A DNA stretch of 64,000 bases from Terana coerulea (taxonomy: Eukaryota; Basidiomycota; Agaricomycetes; Polyporales; Phanerochaetaceae): NCBI GenBank assembly GCA_024811115.1, contig JAKOGH010000121.1, positions 183,926-247,925 on the forward strand, written 5' to 3'. A program made the position numbers and the translations under genes. Under the pieces are notes generated by a model. That model was given only the letters and a program-made list of their open reading frames with translations, ran no database searches and was not told the DNA's origin. Of this stretch, positions 11,981 to 22,092 are shown piece after piece (position 1 is the stretch's first letter; the number at the start of each line of letters is the position of its first letter).

Positions 11981-12340
11981 ATGCATATTCAAAAGATCAG
12001 AGTCCGCCCAAGGAAACGTATGTGGACTCATGTTCGTTGCTCCGCGACACCTTTCTCACCAGGTTCCGCTTCTGCCTCGTCAGATGCCCCCCCGAACGTG
12101 TGCGCAGAACAACTAGCTGCTATGCTGTCCTGCGCTGCTATCAGTAACGACGTACTGGGATCTGGTAGCTGTAGGGGTGCAGCTGCCCAGCTGTTCCATT
12201 GCATGTCAACTACTGTGCGTTTCGTGATCTTTCAGTTTATAATTGCTTGCTAACAACTCTCTCTGCAGCCTTTCCGTGGCAGGCCACACAAGCCGACTAT
12301 TAACTACCACTTGGCCCGTTTGAACAAGAAGATCCAGTAA
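11981..12340 (+). CDS. MRP10: mitochondrial small-subunit protein mS37 (CHCH)
   Basis: This is a three-exon gene for a protein of about 85 residues. The start is MHIQKIRVRPRK, then an intron. The central exon holds a CHCH twin CX9C motif: CAEQLAAMLSC and, further on, CRGAAAQLFHC, each with exactly nine residues between cysteines. The last exon reads PFRGRPHKPTINYHLARLNK and ends KIQ. The combination of twin CX9C and the tail TINYHLARL is diagnostic of mS37 (yeast Mrp10), which is oxidised by Mia40 and built into the small mitoribosomal subunit. Confidence 0.85.
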
Positions 12341-12996
12341 TCTGCTACAATATCACAGCTATAATAACCACGTCGTCCTGGTTCCTGTACGCATGGCTCC
12401 TGGTTCGACTTTCATGTCTTCAAGCTCTTGTCCATATTAGCTTCACACGCACCGCCGCAAGGTCCTGGGACGCCTCGCAGCGGACGTTAGACGTCCGGTC
12501 GCAGCAGGAAAACTTGTGACCTTGCGCTGGAAGATATGTGCTCTGGGAAGCTTGGAAAAACGACACTTGCAGTAGCATATCCTAACTTGTCCACCAGATT
12601 GCACCGAGGGTGGCACGAAGGAGAAACCAAGTTTCCCTCCCATGTATTCCGTCTACGCCGTAGAGTCATAGGTTGTTTCTTTGAGTCAATACCACAGCCT
12701 CTCTTGTCGTCTATCACCACGTTTTCTGGACTGTGCTGAGTAGGCATTGACTAAGTTGTCTGTCTCCCGGACCCGCAGTGCTGAACTTTGCGGAGAGACG
12801 TCTGAAAGCGGCAAGCTCGGGTGTTGTTGTTTGTTGACTCACCACGCGCGGTCGCGCAACGCCTCGCCTGCGCACCGTTTCGGTCTTGCTCATCTTACCT
12901 TTATACCACCACCACCCGCGCACGCAAGCCCCTCTCTGTCTCTTCTGTCTCCTCCCACGACATCTATCAGCCCACTATCAGCGATCTTGAGGCAAT
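12341..12996. promoter_or_regulatory. ATG8 upstream region
   Basis: This stretch holds the 3' end of MRP10 and the ATG8 promoter. It contains one perfect TGACTCA site (listed separately) and a CT-rich run just before the ATG8 start, common at fungal transcription start regions. No gene was recognised. Confidence 0.45.
12835..12841. promoter_or_regulatory. TGACTCA (Gcn4/AP-1-like) site upstream of ATG8
   Basis: This exact palindromic TGACTCA lies about 155 bp upstream of the ATG8 start. bZIP regulators of the Gcn4/CpcA class bind this sequence, and autophagy genes respond to amino-acid starvation in fungi. A seven-base match can occur by chance, so the regulatory role is inference. Confidence 0.35.
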
Positions 12997-13744
12997 ATGA
13001 GGTCAAAGTTCAAGGATGAGCACCCCTTTGGTATGTATCATTGCCACAAGCGACCAATCTCTGGTTGCGCTTCAAGATCCGTTTGCTAATTTATACTCCT
13101 CCCATTACCTGTACAACTGGAATACAGAGAAGCGCAAGGGGGAGGCTGAACGTATCCGCCAGAAGTATCCAGATCGTATACCTGTAAGCGTCATCCCTAC
13201 CTCCGCAATCCCTCACCCCAGCACGACTCGCAATCCCAGCTGCACAAACGGCCAATACTATTCTCATTATGCATGATTAAGTGCTTAACGACCTTTTCTC
13301 CTCAATATAAGGTTATCTGCGAGAAAGCCGACCGGACGGACATCCCGACCATCGACAAGAAGAAGTATCTTGTCCCGTCGGTATGTCCTTCCTCTGCATG
13401 AAGTTGTACTTCGGCCTATTGACAGTTATCTCTATCCTTGATCACAACATAGGATTTGACTGTTGGGCAGTTCGTGTACGTAATCCGGAAACGGATTAAG
13501 CTCGCACCGGAGAAGGCTATCTTCATCTTCGTCGACGAAGTCCTGCCACCAACGGCGCAGCTCATGAGTGCCATCTACGAGGAGCACAAGTACGTTTTGC
13601 CGATATATGCGCTTTTGTTACATTGTCACTGATTGTGCTTTCATTTCGTTGTTTGGCTGTGGCTGTGGCGATAATAGGGACGAAGACGGCTTCCTGTACG
13701 TCAGCTACTCTGGCGAGAACACATTCGGCGACGAGTCACGGTGA
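12997..13744 (+). CDS. ATG8: autophagy ubiquitin-like protein Atg8
   Basis: Five short exons give a protein of about 120 residues. The order is [11 protein letters not shown] / [19 protein letters not shown] / [20 protein letters not shown] / [17 protein letters not shown] with [20 protein letters not shown] / [17 protein letters not shown] plus a short tail. It is full length and typical of Atg8/LC3. The C-terminal Gly is followed by DESR, which Atg4 would remove to expose the Gly for conjugation to phosphatidylethanolamine on the autophagosome membrane. No disruptions are seen. Confidence 0.96.
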
Positions 13745-14783
13745 ACGTCCTCTGCCCACAATTGCCTCCAACATCACGGACACCTCTCGTTCTCGCTCGT
13801 ATACTCTCGGATGCCTTCCCTTCCTTATATCACGATCATCTTGCCCATCAATCGGTTTTGTCGCTGTAATTGTCTATTATGGATTGCTGGATTCAAGTCA
13901 CAAGGTTGCTCGTTGAGCATGAAGACTTTAGGCTTGAAACTCGCTTCGCTTTGCGCACATCCTCATACTCCGACTCTGCAGCCCGCCAGCAGTCGAACAC
14001 CAGTGCCAATGTGGACGCTCTCGCGCAACGACATGAGCCGTCTTCTCCCAGCCGTTCTGTCTTCTTGCTCCCTGTGATTGGAATCCTTGTATCTTATATT
14101 TTCCCTGACTGGTACGCAGAATAAATCACGAACCATGCTATGAAACGAATTGTACCCGGCATGCTTCCTCTCAACCTCAGGGCGGAGAAGGTAAAACATT
14201 TTAGTGGCTACTGATCGGCTGAAGATACAGGCACGAAGCACTACTCGTGGGGTATGCAAACATGCCTCTTCATGCCTTCGAACTAACCTTCTGGCATGCC
14301 TCACGCGTGGTGAGTGGCTTCCCATGCATGTAAGGTGAGTAGACTGCTCGCTATAACTGACGCGCCTCTCCGTCACTTACGACCGCAATGGAGCAGATTC
14401 GTTGCTCAAGCCTTCGTCCCTTTGTCCGCTGGTGGATATGTAGTGATGCTCTACATCTCCAAACCACCCTCTTTCACCCTTTCACTCGCCAAATGACGGT
14501 CCATTGTCTGCAGACCCTTTTGCCGCGAACGAAGTGCTTCTGCCGCATTTGGCTGGGGGCCTCATGTCAACCATACGCGATCGGTGGCCTCCGCTCAACG
14601 CTGCTCTATAAAGCATGGTCCTCTCGCGCGTCTCGCTCCGGTATTCTTCTGCCTTTGCTACCACACAGCTCCATCGCCCCTGACTGGTCTCAGGTCGGAA
14701 ATATACTTGACGGACACGGCACCCGTCAACGTCAAGAACACACTCACTTCTCTCTCTCGCTATTATCTTTTTATTGTTGAAGA
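13745..14783. other. intergenic between ATG8 and membrane protein A
   Basis: About 1 kb without a recognised gene. The final 200 bases form the promoter of membrane protein A, with a TATA box and a CT-rich leader resembling the promoter of its paralogue at 16.2-16.4 kb. Confidence 0.45.
14607..14612 (+). promoter_or_regulatory. TATA box of membrane protein A
   Basis: TATAAA lies 177 bp before the start codon in the context CTATAAAGCATG. The identical 12-base context is found upstream of the paralogue at 16237-16248. Confidence 0.55.
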
Positions 14784-15917
14784 ATGACTCTCTCGATGTC
14801 GCCGTTGCGACTCATGGGCTTATGTACGTTGGTCTGAGCATTGGGCAGTGGCGTTGGTGAACTGACCTTCGGCTACGGCGTAGTGGTCCTCGGAGCTACG
14901 GAGCTCGTTCTAGTGGCGCTCTTCGCCGTCGGCGTCGCTGCTAATGACACAAACGGAGGTACGTCTTGTGCCCGTCATCAACATCGAGCTGTGATACTCA
15001 TGATTTCACCTACCGTATAGTCGACGAGGCGGCTTGCCTCCTCTTGCACTGTCTCGCAAACCTCCTGATATGGGGAAAGTCAGTAGTCTCAGGCTCACAG
15101 GGAAATAGTACTGGAAGCTGACTGGTTGCCTGCAGTGAAGTATACGTCTATCTTCAGCGGGGCAGGGACCCGACCGATGTCTTTACATCATGCTGAGCGT
15201 CGTCCTTGTTATTACTACCGCCGGTATGCCTTCCCGCTACTTCGTACTGATCTAACACTCATTTTTGCGACCAGTGGCGTTCACAATCTTCGCCATTCAC
15301 GTTGCCAGGGAGCCACAGGTCATCGCGGGGGAAACAAATGGCGTGCCTATGGGCCCAACCTTTGCAGGCATGGGTGCACCCGCTGCATACGCAGTGCTCA
15401 TCCTGTCTTGGTTGGTGGCTTTGCTCGGTGCGCACAACCATCCTTGAGGGCATGCCCCGACAGCTGACCAGTCGCTTCTCCCTCAGCGATCCAATGGCTC
15501 ATCTTCGCGTGCATCGAGAAATGGCGCGCCGGTTCCCGCACCGCCGATGCTCACCCCGAAGCCGCCGCACCCTTCCCCATGCGCAGCCGGTATGCCGGCC
15601 TGGCGAGCAGCAACCCGAACAAGTACTTCCCGCACCCCGTCAAGCCGGCGCAGGACGCCCCGACGAAGGCACGGCCGACGCGGAGCGCCAACATCGACTG
15701 GGACCAGCGTCCGCTGCCGCTGACGATCAAGTCCGTCATCCACAACGGCGAGGAGCAGCTTCCTGTGGATGACTGGGCGCTCACGGAGATCCCCTTGGAC
15801 GACGAGACCCCCGTGATCCATATTGCGCCGCAGGGGAAGGAGAAGCATGGCGGGGCGCATCTCTTTGGTCATCCGCCTGTCAGGACGACGTATAACCATT
15901 GGCCGACCGAGGTGTAA
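14784..15917 (+). CDS. four-span membrane protein of unknown function (paralogue A)
   Basis: I do not recognise this family. The spliced product has about four hydrophobic segments: one near the N-terminus around ATELVLVALFAVGVAA, a second with DEAACLLLHCLANLLIW, a third starting VAFTIFAIHVAREPQV, and a fourth in GAPAAYAVLILSWLVALLAI. A soluble, Pro-rich tail of about 130 residues follows, including RSANIDWDQRPLPL and ending TYNHWPTEV. Introns are short and lie between the membrane segments. The next gene downstream is a diverged tandem copy with the same topology and the same SxDWDQ tail motif, so this is a lineage-specific duplicated pair. No catalytic motif is visible. Confidence 0.65.
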
Positions 15918-16399
15918 TGGTCGAGTTGCGTTGCAGACAGACTTGCTTGTACTGGTACGGCTGGTCGCGCTAACATCAATGATTATATGTTTGCTGTACA
16001 CTTATGAATTTAATTATATCCGCGCAGAATCCCCTCAGGTCACTTAGTAAGGTCCGTTTGCTACGTGTCGTAAGCTGGCTGTTGTGCTTTGACCTCTGCC
16101 GTTTATAGCAATGTTCCTTGTCACTTTGGCACGAGACAGAAGTTAGAACAGGGCCCACGGTCTTTGTCCGGGTGCCCCTTGGGCTCGACCAGTGTCGATT
16201 TTATTTACGATCGAGTTGCTTCTGTCTGACCCTCCGCTATAAAGCATGTTTCGTTGTTATCCCGGGCTTCATAACCAGCCTCTCTACCCTACTGTGTAAT
16301 CAGGCCGCAAGCGACGCAGACACTTAACCGGTAGGACTTCTCGCCAACACCACACTCATTCTTTCTCTCGTTTTATTCTCGTATTTATTCTCGAGAAGG
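15918..16399. other. spacer between the tandem membrane paralogues
   Basis: The spacer carries the 3' end of paralogue A and the promoter of paralogue B, including a TATA box and a CT-rich leader. No gene was recognised. Confidence 0.45.
16238..16243 (+). promoter_or_regulatory. TATA box of membrane protein B
   Basis: TATAAA sits 162 bp before the start of paralogue B in the context CTATAAAGCATG, matching that of paralogue A. Confidence 0.55.
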
Positions 16400-17389
16400 A
16401 TGCAGTTCTTGATATTTTTGTTGAAAGGTGAGTTCTCCGGAAGACAGGAGCAGTGTTGAACTAACCTTCGTCTTGCAACGTATGCAGTTGTCTTCCCTGC
16501 GATGGAGCTCGTGTTACTCGCGCTCTTTGGTATTCTCACTGTATCGTATACACCCACAGGCGAAGGCGAGCCCCCGCAACAAACGTCTATATTGGACTGG
16601 AATGCTGATTAGTCGTTCTAGCCGTCACGGTGCATAGCATGGCAGCTTGCCTTCTCTTACATGTCCCTGCGAATCTTGGGCTGTGGATATGGTGCGTCTC
16701 CATCCGACCCAGGCGTACAACCACATAATAGTCTAAACCACGTAACCAAAGCGTGTGCCACAGCGATTTTCCGTGGAATAACCTGAACCACAGCGGACAT
16801 GGCGTTGTGAGCACACTGTTCATCATCGTCACCGGAGGTAAGCCCTCCTTCGCTCTGCCGTGCGGCGTGCAGCTGATAATACATCCTTCCAGCGGCGTTG
16901 ACCGTCGCCGCCGTTCACGTCGCCAAGGAGCTCCGCGCAGTTGCTCACGGCGCGATCGCGGCGGGGCCTGCCTTCTCTGGAAAGGGCCCGTCCTTTGCGT
17001 ACGCCGTGCTCATCCTGTCCGGTCTCGTCACTCTGCTTGGTACGTGAACCTGCTTCCCTCGCGGGCACTGAGGCGCGGCTCATGAGCTCATTATGCCGCA
17101 GCCGTTGCATGGCTCGCCGCTACGTGCGCTGCGGGGCGTCGTCGACGTCCCGCACGAGAGGCCATCCTGATGCCCAAGCGGAACGCAGGCCGTACGAACG
17201 GCCCCGCCTACGCCCGTCGAGCCGACGCTGCCTGCTCCGAGTAGCAGTGTCGACTGGGACCAGACGACCGTCGTCGACACCGAGCGCGATGGGTGTACTA
17301 ATGCAAACGGCCACGGAAGGCTGTCACGGGTATGCTTGGACGATGATCCCCACGTGGAGGGCAAGAGCAACACAGGGCGAGTAGAGTAG
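16400..17389 (+). CDS. four-span membrane protein of unknown function (paralogue B)
   Basis: This is a tandem copy of the upstream gene. The spliced product begins MQFLIFLLKVVFPAMELVLL, then has MAACLLLHVPANLGLW, STLFIIVTGAALTVAAVHVA and AYAVLILSGLVTLL, matching the four hydrophobic segments of copy A in order. The tail is shorter and diverged but keeps SVDWDQ, aligned with NIDWDQ of copy A. The frame leading out of the last membrane segment ends in a stop at about 17243. The frame containing SVDWDQ runs on to a stop at 17387-17389. One C too many in the C4 run at 17202-17205 would explain the break. It may be a consensus error, or copy B may be a decaying duplicate. Confidence 0.55.
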
Positions 17390-17694
17390 CCAGGCCACAG
17401 TCACTGGCCGGAGAAAGTGCCATTGCGTAACGGCCTCCAGATACCTTGACTTACTCGGTAGAATTTCTGCATTTACTGGCACATATGATTGAAATAGGAG
17501 CGAATATCGCTGCCGACGAGACCTGCTTCAGTACTTGGCTGAGTAAGTACTGTTGCGTGTCATCAGTCAACAGCTTGTCGTGCTTATCTGTTGTACCTTG
17601 TTCGCCGAGGGGAACCAGGAGGTAAAGCGTCGCAGGCCCGGGAAGTATTGACACGGAAACGTGGTCATGATTCTGGTTAGCAGAGGAACCTTGA
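17390..17694. other. spacer between membrane protein B and tRNA-Val
   Basis: About 305 bp. No gene or repeat was recognised. Confidence 0.45.
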
Positions 17695-17767
17695 GGTTCA
17701 ATGGTGTAGTGGTTATCACTCCTGTCTTACACACAGGCGGTCGTCGGTTCGATCCCGGCTTGAATCA
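17695..17767 (+). tRNA. tRNA-Val (UAC anticodon)
   Basis: A 73-nt cloverleaf folds cleanly. The acceptor stem GGTTCAA pairs with TTGAATC. The anticodon stem CCTGT pairs with ACAGG around the loop CTTACAC, giving anticodon TAC (codon GUA, valine). The T arm has the loop TTCGATC. There is no intron and no encoded CCA, as usual for a nuclear tRNA. A T5 run follows 20 bp downstream. Confidence 0.93.
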
Positions 17768-17786
17768 TTGCTAGAAATCTACGAGC

Positions 17787-17791
17787 TTTTT
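17787..17791 (+). terminator. RNA polymerase III T-run terminator
   Basis: A TTTTT run begins 20 bp after the tRNA-Val 3' end, as expected for pol III termination. Confidence 0.65.
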
Positions 17792-18648
17792 GTTTCGTCT
17801 CAGAATGAACTCACCTGTACACTGAGTGTATTACGACTGTACTTAACAACTATTGAACTAACTTGTGCTTCCAATTTTCGACTCATTCACGTATGTTCTA
17901 AATCTAGGTCCCATGACAGTGTTACACTGCGCAGATATAAGTGAGTTAGTGTTGCATATTTTCAGCGGAGTACTAAGGGGTGCAGTAGTACCCATTGCAA
18001 GTTCTTGAGGCGGCGAGGCTCTGCGGACCGGGAGCGTCGTGACCAAACTTGGGGGAAAATTGGGGCATCGATCGAGTTTGAGGCAGCTCCTACTTATATA
18101 AGCAAGGCTTGTCCAATTCGCAGTCGAACCAGAACCAACACACACACTGTTACTGTACGTCCAACGCAGTACAGGACCAAGCAAGCATCAAATCTTCTTT
18201 CGCAAGCACAACCACTTTCCAACAGCTCGTATGAAAGCGTTCCATTACATCTATACAGCACAGTATGGTATAAAGATAGCGGGCGGTCCTGTAGTACACG
18301 GGCAACGCAGTGGATGCAAAAGCGCAAAGTGCAAAGTGGGCGTGCGAAACAATGCACGTCGCGGTGGAAAGAGAAGCGGAGTGGGGTGCAAGATGTACAC
18401 GGGTGATGTGAATGCAAAAGGTGAGAACGCAAGGTGCGCAAAGCGGATAGCGTACGGCTGAGAAGGCAATGAAGGGGGTGAAGAGTGCGAGTGCAAGAGG
18501 TGAGGTGGCATGTAGGCGTGGTGAATGGAAAAGTGTGAGGATCGTGAAAAAGCAGGGAGGTAACCGTTTCTTGCTTGCAAAAAGTCCGAGACGGCGCAAA
18601 ACGCATCCCAAAGCCCTCAGCAATCCTCTAGCAACTCTATCCGCCCTC
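17792..18648. other. intergenic, no recognised gene
   Basis: This includes a TATATAAG-like sequence near 18095 on the plus strand and a 76-codon ORF at 18231-18461 (Lys/Gly/Arg-rich). I cannot link either to a family, and the ORF may be chance. The 3' end of the serine-rich protein gene lies at the right edge. Confidence 0.35.
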
Positions 18649-20237
18649 TCAATCCCGTATCGAATCGTAGCTCGGCGGGATCTCTGCCGGCGGCTCGGGC
18701 TCGTCCTCAGGAGTGTGCGGCAGCCGGCCGCCGTCCTGGTGCTGCAAGACGCCGCTCGGCCCGCCCGCGTTCGCGACGCGCAGGCCTTGCGCCTCAAGCT
18801 CCTTCTGGCTCGGCAGCGTCCCCGCGGACAGCGCGTCGCCGCTGCTCGTGCTCATGCCCGGCAGCGACGGCCCCGGGCTCGGGTGCCGCACGCCGTCGGG
18901 CCCGTAGCCGGGGTGGAAGCCGCCCGGGAACGCGCTCGAGCGCGGGCTCGTCGAGTCGTAGCCGTGCCCTGACACCGACCCGGAGGCGGGGTCGCTGTAC
19001 GTCGCGTAAGCGTTGTAGTCGTAGCCTGGGTCCGACTGGCTCGGCGCGTAGTGGCTCTGGCTCGGCGCGCTCCCGCCGGAGTACGCGGACGGCGTCGTGT
19101 TCGTGCCCTGCGGGGGCCACTTGCTGCCCGCTGCGCCGGCGGCCATGCCCGCACCGAGGCCCGCTGCGCCTGCGCCCGCAACGGAGCCGGGACCGACCTG
19201 GCTCATGGGCGGGCTGCCCGCGGCGTGCAGGCCGGCGGGGGTATACTGGTACGGCTCGACGTTCTGCGCCTCGGTGCCGGCGAGGTCGAGCCCGCCGGCG
19301 GTGCGCCCACCGACGACGCGGTCCGGGTCGAAGTCGCCGTCGAACTCGTCGCGCTTGCGCCGGCGGAGCAGGAACCAGATGAGCAGCGCGAGAATGAGCG
19401 CGCCGCCCACGCCGCCCACCACGCCGCCGACGATGGCGCCGGTGTGGTTGGATGATGTGCGGGTCGAGCCGGTGTTGGAGTTGGGGTCGATGGTGGGTGT
19501 GATGATGACGGTTTTGGCGAGCGTAGAGGTGACAGTTGACCCCGCGGCATTAGTCGTTCTAGATTAACGTTTGAGCAGGGCGGTCGGGTAACTGCCAGTG
19601 ATGACGTACATCAGTGTACTCATCTGAGTACTCGTAAATGTCGACCCTGTGCTCAAGCTGCTAGCAGCTTGTGTTGAGCTCCCACTACCACTCGCAGCAC
19701 TCGAGCCACCGGCGGGCGCTGCTGACGACCCACCGCTGGACACGCTCGAACCTCCGCCAGGATTTGATGTTGCGCTTGCGGGAGGTGGTGCGCTTGATGG
19801 GGGCTGTGATGTAGAGGGCGGATCGCTTGACGTTGAGCTGGGCGGCGCAGGGGTTGAGGATGAGGAACTTGGTTGTGAGGATGGATCTGAGCTGGCCGGG
19901 GGAGCAGCAGCAGCAGATGACGACGATGCTGGAGCATCGGGTGTGGACGCTGCCTGCTGCGTGCTTGCGGAACCTGCAGAAGACATTGAGTCAGTTGCGC
20001 TGGTCGCTGGGGGAGCACTCGAAGCGAAGGCAGGCGAAGAGGGCAAGGCAGATGAGAGAGAGGGTGAGAGAGGAAGATCGCTCGTACTCGGAGAGACGCC
20101 AGAGGCAGAGCCAGAAGGAGACGCAGATGGGGGTGAAGCTGATGGTGTGGTCTCGGGGACGTACTCGATGCCGAGGCGGACGTCGCGGGGTTCGTGGACA
20201 GGCTCGTAGCGGAGGCCGCAGACGACGTGGAGGCCAT
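18649..20237 (-). CDS. serine-rich single-pass transmembrane protein
   Basis: The likely start is the ATG in a strong CACCATGGCC context, giving MASTSSAASATSLSTNPATS. A GTACGT donor at 20164 and a TTCTGCAG acceptor at 19974 join this in frame to a long Ser/Ala/Pro-rich region (STQQAASTPDAPASSSS onward). A second intron near 19.6 kb leads to TNAAGSTVTSTLAKTVIITP, then one membrane helix (VVGGVGGALILALLIWFLL) with a stop-transfer RRRKRDEFDGD. A Gly/Ser/Pro/Tyr-rich cytosolic tail follows, ending PAEIPPSYDSIRD. This is the layout of fungal mucin-like cell-wall sensors, although no classical signal peptide is visible. The tail has a PPSY motif of the kind bound by WW domains. Function is not known from sequence. 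Confidence 0.7.
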
Positions 20238-22092
20238 GGTGGTGGTCGTTGACAACGTTCAAGAAAGATAAAAAGGCAGAGAGACAAGAGGAAGCAGGAC
20301 GTGAAATAAGGTGAGGAGCAAAGGCGTGGCGTGAATATTACACCCCTGCCGTGCGCGTGAGAGTGGCGTGGGGCACCCCGCTCGTTGTTCCCGTGCTTTC
20401 TCGCGGTCTCAGGCGACCGTCGCTCCGTCACAGGGCGCAGCGGTGAGGAGCACTGGTTGTTCGTCGTCGACGACGATGCTCGCTATCGCACAAGGAGGTG
20501 GGCGAGGGGGCGAGAGGGGCGCATGTCCGATGCTATTATTTCACGATTGCAGAATCACAGAAGCGCTCCGCCTGCCGGACAGGCTGGTCCGGCATGTTGC
20601 ACGGCACGCGCCCTCTCCTCTGCCATATTTCCCGAATCACACAGGCACGAAAGCGTACTCACCAGTGTCCTGTCGCACGCGCAATCTTGCAGTCATCTTG
20701 GGGCGAGGAGTTGGAGAACGAGAACGAGAAACGAGTGGAAAGTTTTGGTCGTGGCGACAAGAAAAGGGAGAGCAACGGCCACATGGCGGGTCCGCTATTT
20801 GAACTCCACTCCGCTCACCGCCGCTTTCGGCAGGCGGCCTCACCTCCCCGTTCATCCTCAGCCCTCCACGCATTGTCCCGCCAGCACAGCTCCGAGCCGT
20901 GCACACCCCTCGCCTTCATACTGCACGACCTTAAACAACGCACACACGACGAGCAGCACAGTTTGTGGTCGAGGCTGCGAGGTCAAGTGAAAGGTACAGT
21001 TGACGGACACTCCGGCAGCTGTCGGACGCCTGGTTGCCTGGCACGACCTGGAACGAGGTCTTCCTTTAGGTGAGGCACTCCGGGACGGCCATAACTCACG
21101 CCTTTGATACACCCTCCTTTCACCGACCCACGTACCGCATTGCACGCCATCGACCAGCTGGTTTTCCGACCGACTTCGCCATAGCTCGGCCCGCCACGCT
21201 TCAGCCTCGGCCTTTCACGCTTTCATCTTGGTCGCCAGCCGTCCAAGTGACTATTGCAACACATTGCTTATGCAGTCAATCGACGTCTATCGCGACACAG
21301 CTTAACCGGAGTTGGCGCATGTTGATAGACTCCCAGCTAATTTTACGGGCGCACTGCTATGGGCCCTGCCTCTCACCTTCTCCATGCCCGACGACTGTCC
21401 GTGCCCGCCATCTCAGCTCTCCAACGCCTCACAGTTCTTCGCATCTCGCTGGCTTAGGCTCACGTTCTTCTGCCAGGCTCCCCTGAATTTTCAGCCCTTC
21501 CACGGCCTCGTGTGAGCCATGCGCAGTCGTTTTCCGCCAACGTGGGCTCTGCGTTGATCGCTATGGCGCGTGGTCGTGAAATCACCTCTGACGACGGCGA
21601 CTGTGGTCTACCAGAGTGGGTCACTTCTGGAACTCAATGTACGTGTACGGACAAGTAATCGCTTTCACGCCGCTCAAACACTCGTACCCTGACACACATT
21701 TTAGACACTTCCAGTGCAGTGACATGCTCAGCTTTGCAATTGCTAAGCGAATCACATTGCAAGACAGGCGTAGACGCCACTCGCTTGCGAAGGTTCTCCT
21801 GGTGTAGTGCCTCGCTCGCTTACACTTGCGCTCATAATGTTTTGTTGTCAAATAGGTGTTCAGAGTCGACCTTGCATTAATAAGACAGGATACCGACGTG
21901 GGCAGACAGGCTATCTTTGGTTCACATTGTCAGTGCACGGATGATAAACACAAGATGGTTGATAGCTTGTTACACAACACATGTACAATAAGCAACCATA
22001 CTCGCGTTTCTATGTATATGACTTACGCATACAAACATTTGAAAGCGTGTATATAGGGCAGATAGATGTACAACACAAGGGAAAAGTATATG
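20238..22092. other. large intergenic region
   Basis: About 1.85 kb between the start of the serine-rich protein gene (minus) and the 3' end of RAD57 (minus). Long open frames occur, but none has a recognisable protein, and the GC-rich composition makes spurious frames likely. Most of it is probably the promoter of the serine-rich gene. Confidence 0.4.

Noticed and set aside
18150..18797. 215-codon minus-strand frame
   Set aside because: Overlaps the end of the serine-rich gene in a different frame; Arg/Cys/Leu-rich, with no family resemblance.
20368..21073. Overlapping plus-strand frames of 144-201 codons upstream of the serine-rich gene
   Set aside because: No conserved segment, no consistent frame and no promoter/splice logic; likely chance in GC-rich DNA.
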